From Byssothecium circinans (taxonomy: Eukaryota > Ascomycota > Dothideomycetes > Pleosporales > Massarinaceae), in NCBI GenBank assembly GCA_010015675.1, contig ML976986.1, positions 407,671 to 471,670 on the forward strand: a DNA stretch of 64,000 bases, given 5' to 3'. Positions 55,470-64,000 of this stretch are shown here, piece by piece. The translations under genes were made by a program, and so were the position numbers. Position 1 is the first letter of the stretch. Each line of letters starts with the position of its first letter. The notes beneath the pieces are model-generated. The model did not search any database, was not told the origin of the DNA, and saw nothing but the letters and a program-made list of their open reading frames with translations.

Positions 55470-56702
55470 TCATGAGAGTCGGCTAAATAGCTCTTCTAGA
55501 ATTCCATGCTCGCGGAACCACGTTGTGTCTCTCCTCCAACCCTTCTCCACGATTCTCCACGCCTTTTTCACCAACTCCTTTCCCTCGTCGCTTCTCTTTA
55601 TATTTGGCCCTCTACTCCACCAATTCACCATGTGCACACCTGCGTAGACTGCGCTCTGGAATGCCAACTCTTCACTTATCGGACCATAGCCCTGTAGAAA
55701 ACTTCGTATGATAGCAGCTGTGATGGAGGCAAAGGACGGATTGAAGTGCTGCTTCTCAAGCAAATCGCCTATAAATTGGCCGAGGTCAGTGGATCGGTGG
55801 GAGACTTGCGCGAATTCGAAGTCGATGACATGGAGCTGGAGCTTTTCGGGATATATGAGATCAGAAACAAGGACGCTACTCAGCGTGTTATTTCAAAGGC
55901 GAGGTAGCCCACTTTCCCGTCCAAAAATCAGCATGTACAACCCCCCACCCACCATCTCCTTCTGCATCAGCTCCATTCGCCATTCTGCATTTCTCCGAAG
56001 CTTTGATCGCCTCCCACAACTCCTTTTCTTCTTCACCGAGCACCTCCGGAAATCTCTGCAATACATCGCTTCCTTGCTCATATGTAATTTTCCACTTCAA
56101 CGCTTTCATCTTCTCGTTTCCCGCAACATCTTCTCTCAGTTCATTCTGTTCAGGCGTAGAAGTCCAAGTATGGAAAGCGCGAAGCCATGATCCAAGCGCG
56201 TGGCCGATGGAGGCTGCTTGAGCGGAAGGTAATGACGGAAGTGCTTCTTTGAGGGTGGTAGTGCCGGGGAAGTATTGGATCACTTCAACATTCGCGTTCT
56301 GTTCGAAATGATACAAACGTGGAGTTCTAGTCAGGATGTCAAAAAGCAATGCGGATGGAAGTGGAAATGTGCATAATGCGGCAAGCATTGTGGCCTCGTA
56401 TCTCTATGATACATCAGTACCTTTTGAAAAGTGATTGGGTCACACTGACTTACAGAACGAGAGCCATCGAGTGGAAAGTCCTTATCGCAAGAGATAAACT
56501 CTGCAGCATGTTTGATAATGACTGTATCTATCAATTCTCCAATTTCGCTACTGAGGCTATGCGCCAAAGTACCGCGGAAAACGAAGCTGGTGGTTCCGGC
56601 TCCTATTTCCTCAACACATGAACATGCTACTTGCGTCGATGACAAGGCCTGTTGTATTTGAAGAACAAGCTGATGATGTTCGTCTTTGGAGAGCGGTGCC
56701 AT
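55470..56702 (-). CDS. APH-fold small-molecule kinase
   Basis: Exons 56702-56454, 56403-55913 and 55875-55470 give 381 residues. Phosphotransferase-family (aminoglycoside/choline/methylthioribose kinase-like) fold; the substrate cannot be read from sequence. Visible: the nucleotide loop EEIGAGTTSFVFRG (residues 30-43), the Lys in TVIIKHAAEF, and the catalytic loop VVHADFWTGN, whose Asn codon is completed across the second intron. The Mg-binding Asp is in VIDFEFAQVS, with STDLGQFIGDLL after it. The second intron is only 37 nt (gtgggc...gagtag), among the shortest here, but it exactly restores the H-x-D-x4-N motif and the frame. It converges with the photolyase gene, 106 bp between stops. Confidence 0.85.
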
Positions 56703-57763
56703 GGTGTATGTGACGGGGACTCGCTGCTGTTCTTGCTCGCCAGTTAACGTTGTTGATGAATCTAGCGTTTAAGACTTTAACAGCACTGATCAAGAGTCAG
56801 GAACTGTCTTAGGAGAGCTTGGTTTTCTCGAGCAGGTCTCCCACTTCGTGCGTTTAATTGGAATCCGCGATTGAAAACGGGCTCACTCGTGTGAGATAGG
56901 GTAGTGAGTCATGCCTTACACGTTGCGTACGAGATGCATAAGCGGGCGGGCGAATGAATGTGCCTTTGCCTTCAATGGGAATAGATCTTGCACCTGCATA
57001 TAGTCGCGCTCTTTTACAACACGAGGTGCATTGTGCCGGCACAATGTACCGAACAGATACGAAGGTTGTTCGTGCTAAGGGCAGCTAAAAGGAACGCGGG
57101 CGTCGGTCAAGCATTAAGAACGCTTCGGAATATCGGAAGACACCTTTTGGCTTGAGCTTAAAGACTTCGTAGATCGGTGCTGCAATTTCTGAGATGGATG
57201 CCAGGTACGGAGCTGCTCACCTGGGCAGTGCGACGCCTGGGGTGTTACAGTAGCGCAGCTGACTCCAGTCCTCCCCAAACAGTAAACCTTGGGCCTGCTT
57301 TGTAAGTAGGAACCGAGTCAGCTTCATTGCAGTTTTTAACGTTAGCCGTGTGTGCTTAGTCATTCTCGGTCCGTTCCTTGACAAGCGGACGCGAATTGTT
57401 GGCTTCATCTCTCCATCATCACTTGCATCCCAACTCGCCCTCAAATTGCTTTATCCTTCTCGTCATTTCCTTTGACAATGGCTTACACTCGGCGCACAGG
57501 CCCCGATGCCTCTTCTGCAGCTCTATGCTGCCTTCCGGAGCCGTTCTGTACCAACAAAGCCTGAAGATAATATTGCTGTTCAGCCATAAGAGCCGCCAAT
57601 AAAGTGCTGGAAACGAACTTCATGCGGCATCATATGCATGAGCGATCAACGCCATATTCAAGAAGCGAACCAAACACACTTTGTGTCTACTTATCTACCC
57701 AAACGCCGTCACCGAACTTTTGCCTCTTGAAAGGCATCGAAACTGGTCACCAAAGGAACATCA
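56703..57763. other. intergenic, no gene supported
   Basis: No frame shows family resemblance. It forms the left part of the gene-poor flank before the mating-type gene. Confidence 0.4.
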
Positions 57764-58093
57764 TCATCCCTTCCATCTGGACCCAGGCCATACTGCATCA
57801 TATTGGCTCAGTGGGGATCTCCGGATGCTCAAAGATGCTGCGAAGTTCTGTACAACGTCCTTCAGAGTCACCAGCGCGGTATAGGCTTCTGTCCATGCAG
57901 TTCCTTTCAGCGCTGCATTGATCGATTCGACCTCCCTATTAATCTCCCTGACAATTTCGTCGACGTCTTGGGCTGTCAGCCGCAGCGCGGATGTACTAGG
58001 TCTGCCATTGAACACCCGTTCCGCAATCTTCTTAATCCTCTCCCGGTGCGGCTCGGGAATCGAAGGCGAGATGTCTGCTGCTCTTCCAGTCAT
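57764..58093 (-). CDS. Small orphan helical protein (uncertain)
   Basis: 109 codons from the ATG at 58093. Strongly helical and charged: PEPHRERIKKIAERVFNGRP, then LTAQDVDEIVREINREVESI and TLVTLKDVVQNF-like sequence. A Pro/Ser-rich open stretch just upstream in another frame (SQATPSSNLSSTATSPPSEE) suggests the real gene could have an additional 5' exon. No family recognised. It lies in the MAT flank together with a similar-sized minus-strand ORF at 58840. Confidence 0.4.
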   Translation of the reverse strand: MTGRAADISPSIPEPHRERIKKIAERVFNGRPSTSALRLTAQDVDEIVREINREVESINAALKGTAWTEAYTALVTLKDVVQNFAASLSIRRSPLSQYDAVWPGSRWKG

Positions 58094-58839
58094 TCTTCGC
58101 TCGGCGGACTAGTTGCTGTACTAGAAAGGTTCGAGCTGGGCGTAGCTTGCGATGGAGATAGTGGCACGATAGACTCTGGCGGTATTAGCTGTTTTCAAGC
58201 TGCTTCAAAAGGCTTCCACCGACCTTAAACTGCATACTCCCCGCTTCTGGACCGCAATCACCTTGAGAAAGGAAGATGGTGACGGCCAGGCGATATCTTT
58301 GAGCAGACGCGTATGCTTGCATGGTTCTGATTGGTTAGATGCACGTCCAGAGTCTCGTTTTTCTTCACGATCAGAGGACTCACGTTCCACGATGAACCTC
58401 AATTACAGGCAGCTTACACTTTGCGTCCTTACGCGATCGACTTCCGGAATTTTTCTCAACCTTTGGACACATTCGCTACCAGTTCATTTATCTATCTGCG
58501 ACGGGGCCACCGGGACTAGAATTCCGGCAAATAAATAATGACCACCGTCAGATCAGGGGCATTCTGCAAGGCCAATTCTACCAGAGAAGAGGCAATGTAT
58601 AGATCCGATTGTTTGGTCGTTCTTACCCGGAAAGCCCTGCTATTAATATGGACAAATAGTCCGATCTCCCATGGATGCACTCTCTGCAAATCCTCAAAAG
58701 CCATCGGTTGATCATGAAGAAACCCATGTTATTCATTCACGTAACGGGCCCCAAGGCGATTAGGAACAATCCAAGCTACTGTGTACCCGCAATTCACCAC
58801 CATGCAGGCCTTCACTCTTCCTGCCTGTCCATCCTCTTT
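58094..58839. other. intergenic between two small orphan ORFs
   Basis: No supported gene, apart from a short Pro/Ser-rich coding-like frame next to 58093 on the minus strand. Confidence 0.35.
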
Positions 58840-59163
58840 TCAGACACTTGGCGCAAATCCTCCAAAAAAGCACGATCCGAGCAAGCTGGCCTTTACATTC
58901 AAACACTGTCGTAGCTTCTCCAGAGCGCACAACTTGTCAATCAGCTCCACGAAAATTTTGTACGCTTCTCGACTCTGGCTTATCAATCTCATCAACTCTA
59001 ACGAGCGCTGCAATAACTGCTCGACCGGCTGTGGAGCCGTCACCAGGTCCTGCTTTTCCTGAGATGCTCCCGATACCGTCATACGCCAGATCTCAGCTAG
59101 GATTTCAGTTATATCGTCGCAATTAAATCGCATTTCTTCGATATCGCCGTTTAGCCTTGGCAT
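58840..59163 (-). CDS. Small orphan helical protein (uncertain)
   Basis: 107 codons from the ATG at 59163. Helical composition: CDDITEILAEIWRMTVSG, PQPVEQLLQRSLELMRLI, AYKIFVELIDKLCALEKLRQ. A second ATG frame starting MSATQSLAAAFSSLQLN at about 59271 on the same strand runs into it with a one-base frame difference, so a spliced N-terminal exon is possible, but I could not find a matching intron. Donor-like gtaaag near its 3' end suggests further exons. Unknown function. Confidence 0.4.
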   Translation of the reverse strand: MPRLNGDIEEMRFNCDDITEILAEIWRMTVSGASQEKQDLVTAPQPVEQLLQRSLELMRLISQSREAYKIFVELIDKLCALEKLRQCLNVKASLLGSCFFGGFAPSV

Positions 59164-59985
59164 GAATGGAAGAGTCTGACGGGCTCTACTTTGCCATTTT
59201 CGCTTGCCTTGGGGCTGAGAGAATTGAGCTGAAGGCTGGAGAACGCGGCGGCTAGAGATTGTGTGGCACTCATGGGAGGCGTGTGCGATGAGCGAGCTGT
59301 CGCAAGTCGTTGAGTAGTGGTGTTTCCAGCGAATGCAGGGTCAGGAGTTGGACAATGCATGGGGCAAACCTGAACGCGTTCTCGAATGGACGCGAATCTG
59401 CGTGTGCTCCCCCGTTACATACCACAAACCACCGAAAGCCTCCAGCCCCTTCTCCTGCTTGCATAGACCACAGCTCAGAATAGTATTCGCATCGAACGGG
59501 CATGTGGTGCGCACCTCGGCTCCACGAAACCCCTGTCTCAGGTTCTCGTATACTCAAGCCACATGCGCTACTATCCCAGCGCCCATTCGTCCACCAGTTT
59601 CCAGGCCACTAGTGTAATGCTACACGAGTACGAAAGGGGTAAACATTAACGAGCGGACATCAATCGACGGTTGAGACAATAGGTTCGCCTCTGCACAACT
59701 TTTATGAGTTCGAGAGATGTCGTTTTCCTCCTTTCCTGCACTCTTCCACAGATTTTCTACGAAAAAGACGGCTTTCTTACACAGTGCATCACGCGGGATC
59801 CTATATACTTTCCACAATAATTTCTTCTAGGATACGCGACGCGAAAGATCGGAACCTTCAGCCTCACAAAAAGTGGTCATCCCGCTGGTACTTAGAAGCT
59901 ACATTTCTTCATTGCGACCATCACCTCGACCACATCCCGCCGTCTACTGGTGACTGTCTTTTCATGGCCACATTCAAGTGTCACC
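59164..59985. other. intergenic with coding-like fragments
   Basis: Besides the minus-strand frame noted for the 58840 ORF, nothing is supported. Presumed promoter of the gene at 59986. Confidence 0.35.
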
Positions 59986-60822
59986 ATGTCTCCACACCCG
60001 TCCATCACGACACCACCACAACCACTTCTCCCGCGCCAGACCTACAAACCGAACGACCTCTATGACGTCTCTTCTTTCTATGCCGAACTCTCCTCCCTTT
60101 ACCCGGACTTGTTCTCTTCGTATTCGTACAACTCCAAAGACTACACTTCGCTTATGGGCTATTACTCTTCGCTTCTCAAATCCTATAGTCTCACCGACTA
60201 CACCCTTCCAACTTTGACTGCGGCTGCAACAGGAGCAGGGCGGCTTACAACGACGGGAAGGGCTACAGCGACTGAATCACGCTCAACGTCAACGGCGGCG
60301 GCGGCGGCGGCGAGTGGTGGAGAAGAAACTGGAAGCGGCGGCGGCCTTTCCACAGGCGCGAAGATTGGTATCGGAGTCGGTGTCACGCTTGCTGTCCTCC
60401 TACTAGCTGGTATCGGCATTGGTCTTTGGTGTATGGGCAAGCGTAAGGGCAAGAAAATTTCCACTACCGTCGTGGCTCCAGCGCAACCCAACTTTCCAGC
60501 ACAACAACAAGCCCCCCAGCATATGCAGCAGCAACCTCAAATGGGCCACACCAACAGTCAAGGGTATATGCCGGGGTTTCAACTGCAGCAGCCAGTGGTT
60601 TTGCCTCCACCACAGTATGCGCAGCCTCAGCAGCCTCAGGATTCGGGTACGGGATTACTTGGAGCGTACGGAGGAGGATATGCGAAGGGCCCCGATTCGA
60701 GTGTTGCGGAACTGGAACATCAGTATCACTTCGCAAAACCGGGAATTGTGGAAATGGGTGATGGAGTGCTAGAGACGGAATCAACGCAGAAGAGAACGGG
60801 GAACTTGGTGAGGAAGAAATGA
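59986..60822 (+). CDS. Single-pass Ser/Thr-rich membrane protein
   Basis: Single exon of 278 residues from the ATG at 59986; the frame extends upstream but without an ATG. Residues 25-75 are Tyr/Ser-rich (SSFYAELSSLYPDLFSSY, YTSLMGYYSSLLKSYSLTDY). They are followed by a Thr/Ala/Gly-rich stretch including a GCN-encoded poly-Ala run, one membrane helix (KIGIGVGVTLAVLLLAGIGI) with a basic stop-transfer KRKGKK, and a Gln/Pro-rich cytosolic tail. This layout is like fungal wall-stress-sensor or Mid2-like surface proteins. There is no clear signal peptide in this model, so a short upstream exon may be missing. The specific family is uncertain. Confidence 0.65.
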   Translation: MSPHPSITTPPQPLLPRQTYKPNDLYDVSSFYAELSSLYPDLFSSYSYNSKDYTSLMGYYSSLLKSYSLTDYTLPTLTAAATGAGRLTTTGRATATESRSTSTAAAAAASGGEETGSGGGLSTGAKIGIGVGVTLAVLLLAGIGIGLWCMGKRKGKKISTTVVAPAQPNFPAQQQAPQHMQQQPQMGHTNSQGYMPGFQLQQPVVLPPPQYAQPQQPQDSGTGLLGAYGGGYAKGPDSSVAELEHQYHFAKPGIVEMGDGVLETESTQKRTGNLVRKK

Positions 60823-61480
60823 GGACGCGGTATTAAGCTAGGTCATAGAGCTGTGAGGGGCACGTGTCCCTTAAGAGAAAGGATTCTAGGTATCTCCGGA
60901 GAGCAACGTATTGGGTAACGACTCGAGCTCCGAGATGCATGCAAAACCGAAACAGGAGAAGGAGGCGACCTTTTGGCCTTGGGATTGCCAATAGCTGAGC
61001 TTGGTTAGATGCGATGTCCATCTGGGCCTGGACAATCTCCCTTATGTGATTCGCTCACTTATCTCTACCATGGAACTAGATGCTCCTGTGCCATCTCATG
61101 CCCTGTTCTTTCAGCTCGATATGCTAAGTAGCTATCATTTCATTAGATATCCTATCCCTCTGATATTTTTACCGGTTCACTGATCTGTTTAGTAGTGCTA
61201 TGATTATATTTCAACACCTTAATTATACCAAGCCAGGGAAACTCGTAATTATACGGTCGAACCTGATGTTTTGAGGGTGGACAGCATCGAGGCGGAATGC
61301 AGCATAGTTGCAGGAATGTGTTCCGAAATAAGAACAACTTGATCCCACATGCCCACTCAGCATGTCATTCCTGTTGTTTGGCGAAATCCCCATCCTGCAC
61401 CTGCTATTCACTCCTCACGCGAATTCGGACTATTCAATTTTAGGTCACGTGCGGGATTGAGATCCATAGATAACTTCATC
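60823..61480. other. intergenic, A/T-richer
   Basis: No gene supported. It lies between the membrane protein gene and the small ORF upstream of MAT1-1-1. The idiomorph border could fall here, but one sequence alone cannot show it. Confidence 0.35.
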
Positions 61481-61874
61481 ATGGCACAGGCGCCTACAAG
61501 TACACGATTGTTTATCAGCAGAGGAGATGAAACGAAAAACTTAGTGGTCAGTCTCTATCACTCGGTGTTGAGAGGGTACGCATTGAACTCATTAATCTAA
61601 AGAGCAAGATGTCAACATCATGGTGCAGCAGAAACAACAATGCTACCAGGGTCTGTGATAACTTCTTAAGGTACGCCGTTCAGGGATGTTCTTTAATAGC
61701 TTGGTGGCTGACTTACTGACGAAATTGGGTAGTGAGAGAGGACTCAAGAAAATAAATGGACATGAGCAGAACAAGTTTTTCTTATCGAGCATTAAAGAAA
61801 TAATCCAGATTCCTAAAGGGCTGCATATATTGGGCGGGAGCACGAGCGTCAATATCATCGGCCGGGACGATTAA
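61481..61874 (+). CDS. Candidate small gene next to MAT1-1-1
   Basis: Two exons, 61481-61546 and 61671-61874 (donor gtcagt, acceptor cttaag), would give about 89 residues with matching phase 0. Exon 1 encodes MAQAPTSTRLFISRGDETKN; exon 2 contains MFFNSLVADLLTKLGSERGL, NGHEQNKFFLSSIKEIIQIP and LHILGGSTSVNIIGRDD. The composition looks coding: balanced, with helix followed by strand-like segments. It reads toward MAT1-1-1 and ends 538 bp before it. Mycosphaerellaceae MAT loci are known to carry extra small idiomorph genes, so this is a candidate for that class; identity with a named one is not claimed. A one-exon alternative starts at 61686. Confidence 0.4.
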
Positions 61875-62412
61875 ATGAGTGTTGTGAGTGTTCTTTTTTC
61901 TGGCACACATACTCCAACTCGCACTCCTTCATCTTCTATTGTCGATACGTAGTGACAAGTTTAGCGACAGAAGTTGTGTATGCTAATGCATATCGGAGAC
62001 ATGTCTTACAGCACGGTCGCAAGTCTAGTGGAAGACACCAACGCTTCAACGCTTGGGAACTTTCTACGATCCGTTTGCACGAGGTACCAACCCTGGAAGC
62101 ACAGCCTCATCAGACCTTTGGTCCTGCCTTGCACGCTAGGCAGCAACTTGAAGTGGGGCTCGCGACAATCTCAGGTGAAGGTGACGGCCGTGAACGCTCA
62201 GACCAGCCGTGAATGCTCTCACTTTTACTAGCGGCAGCAGTCTTGGCGCGACGCCGCCTTCAAAAGCTGCGCGTCCATCTCTTTGACCCAAGCCTCTGAC
62301 ACTCTCCTCCACCCACGTTCTTATTGCATCTTTGTGCATTTCCGCCACACTTGCAAGCGGTCAATTTCTTTCAACTTCCAACAACAAAGAACCTCACACA
62401 CCCAACCGAGTC
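61875..62412. promoter_or_regulatory. upstream region of MAT1-1-1
   Basis: 538 bp with no supported ORF. The last 200 bases are C/T/A-rich as in a fungal leader. Presumed MAT1-1-1 promoter. Confidence 0.4.
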
Positions 62413-63548
62413 ATGGCGACCACAAAGATGTCTCGCGCGGGTTCCATGCCTAGAGACCCCACCAACCCCGAGATTGGCATCTTTCTGGCCTCTCGAACTG
62501 GTCACCAAATGGTGCAACTGATGCAGGCCATGAGAGACCCGGCTGCGCAAGCTACACTAACCACGGCTCTCCTAATCGGACCCCCGCTTGTCGCTGCGCG
62601 CGCCGCACCAGTCGAGAAGCCGAAGAAGGCGCTCAATGCGTTCGTTGGGTTCCGCTGTACGTTTCACTTCATATATCACACAAGACTGCGCTGACAGATT
62701 TAGGCTACTACATCGCCATTCCTACCTTCAAGCAATATCCGATGAAGAAGCTGTCCAACCCCATGTCGGCTCTATGGGAAGCAGACCCAAACAAGCCACT
62801 ATGGTTGCTCCTGGCAAAGGCTTGGTCAACCATTCGCGACCAGACTGGTAAAGACCAAGCACCTCTAGACGAGTTCTTCAGTTTGGTGTGCCCTCGTTTC
62901 CGCATTCCATCACCCGAGAACTACCTTGACCTGATGGGTTGGTACATCTCTACTGATGAGGACGGCACGCCCACTGTTTCTCGCAACCCTCTCAGCATGT
63001 CTTTGCCCTATGACGCGGGTGCGGCCGCCGCAAGCCTCTCCGTCGAGGACATCATCGAGTACGCCCAGTCGCACGGTTATGCGCATGACTACGTCCATCA
63101 CGCGAACCTTACATCTTCAACCTTCCTCGGTCATTCTGCTGGACAGGCTGTTGCCATGACTGAGAGCGCCACAGACGTTCAAGACAGGCGTCTTGCCGCA
63201 CGCAACAAGCGCCGAGCACAGCGACAGGAGGCCCGCGAGACTGGCTTCTCCGCTGAGATGCAAAAGCAGATCATGAATGCGCACGCTCTCGACAACACCC
63301 CCACTATTACTTCGGCGCACCCGCAGCATCACCTTTATGGCCTCCCACGCTACAATGCTGCCGTCGACTTCAATACGCCTTTCCACAACCATCTCCCTGC
63401 CGCCATGAGCAACAACACCCTTGGACGCAACGATAACGGAGAAGGACATTCGCGGAACGCTGCTTCCGACTCCACCGATTGGAGTGCCTTCCGTTCGGGC
63501 GCCGACGCAGATGTCTCCTTGCCAAACGTAAACCATTGGCAGGAGTAG
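62413..63548 (+). CDS. MAT1-1-1: Mating-type alpha-box transcription factor MAT1-1-1
   Basis: Exons 62413-62656 and 62704-63548 (donor gtacgt, acceptor tttag) give 362 residues. It is the master regulator of MAT1-1 mating identity, a nuclear DNA-binding protein. The alpha box begins about residue 72: KPKKALNAFVGFRC/YYIAIP, TFKQYPMKKLSNPMSALWEA, DPNKPLWLLLAKAWSTIRDQ, APLDEFFSLVCPRFRIPSPE, NYLDLMGWYI. The single intron interrupts the Cys codon inside the alpha box, where these genes usually carry one. The remaining 170 residues are low-complexity with a basic helix (RRLAARNKRRAQRQEARETG) that may serve nuclear import. The ATG at 62413 was chosen because the coding-like sequence (MATTKMSRAGSMPRDP) starts there. 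No MAT1-2-1 HMG-box gene is present in the window, implying a heterothallic MAT1-1 strain if none lies outside. Confidence 0.95.
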
Positions 63549-64000
63549 AACCTGGCGTAGGTACAGTCGTGACACTGGCACGATGACTGATTCACGACAT
63601 CAACATCCAACGCACTGTCAAGACGACCTTGTTAACAGCACTGGATATATGTCCATGGACCTGGTCGGTATTCCCATACACTGTCTCAATGCGCCATGGT
63701 ATCTACAAAAATTGCCTGCGACTTTTCCTTCTTCTAGCGTCGGAACGCATTGGCACGAACTCAACACCTGACTGCCTTCACCACACTGTCTTTCAACTCT
63801 CGGCGATTCCCGCCTCGGCCGTCCTAATTACATGCACATCTGTTCGCCTGCACCTATTCTTGGTCTCACAGTATACCTGCTCACGAGCTCCCTACTGTCC
63901 GGCGATGGATTGCTTTCCTGTACATCCTACCAGGCGGCCTACTTCACTGTTTTAGCACCCCAGTTTTGCCCCCTTCCTGGCGTTCCCTTACATACACCCG
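63549..64000. other. 3' region of MAT1-1-1 to window end
   Basis: No gene supported. The flanking conserved gene expected on this side is beyond the window. Confidence 0.45.

Noticed and set aside
27413..64000. Secondary-metabolite cluster around the siderophore transporter
   Set aside because: No NRPS, PKS or tailoring enzymes are present; neighbours are housekeeping or orphan genes.
1..64000. CRISPR arrays, phage or bacterial operons
   Set aside because: No direct-repeat/spacer pattern. Spliced genes throughout show this is fungal nuclear DNA.

Overview
The window is nuclear DNA of a filamentous ascomycete. Its genes carry short introns (about 37-210 nt) with GTRNGT donors and CTRAY branch points, intergenic gaps are long, and the products are typical of Pezizomycotina. 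The alpha-box protein at the right end, together with small secreted proteins that look AA1-like, suggests Dothideomycetes, most likely Mycosphaerellales (the Zymoseptoria/Cercospora/Pseudocercospora group). That placement is inferred from remembered family resemblance, not from a search.

Layout, left to right. 1.4-9.2 kb: a MARVEL-type membrane protein, an F-box-like protein, Mediator subunit 8, then the N-terminal protein methyltransferase TAE1/NTM1 divergent from an aldehyde dehydrogenase. 10.7-22.2 kb: a PPZ-type PP1 phosphatase with an unusual C-terminal extension, a secreted alpha-carbonic anhydrase, two disordered minus-strand proteins and the mitochondrial ATP synthase delta subunit. 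22.5-26.7 kb: a probable tail-anchored orphan, a weak copia-like relic, and two tandem paralogues encoding small secreted cysteine-containing proteins (effector-like). 27.4-37 kb: a large cysteine-rich/F-box-like protein, a truncated allantoate-permease-like pseudogene next to a siderophore-type MFS transporter, and one or two further small secreted proteins. 37.7-49.2 kb: a DCAF7-family WD40 protein divergent from phosphopantetheine adenylyltransferase, an F-box protein and SPT5. 50.2-56.7 kb: secreted alkaline phosphatase, a CPD photolyase and an APH-fold kinase. 57.8-63.5 kb: the mating-type region, with MAT1-1-1 at 62413-63548, a small candidate gene just upstream, a single-pass Ser/Thr-rich membrane protein and two small orphan ORFs.

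Most of the window is housekeeping genes with no operon logic. The biologically distinctive parts are the MAT1-1 locus, the small secreted protein genes, the decayed transporter region, and alternative N-termini on the aldehyde dehydrogenase and photolyase that could produce dual targeting. Exon boundaries were set by hand from splice consensus, reading frame and family alignment from memory. No RNA evidence or database search was available.
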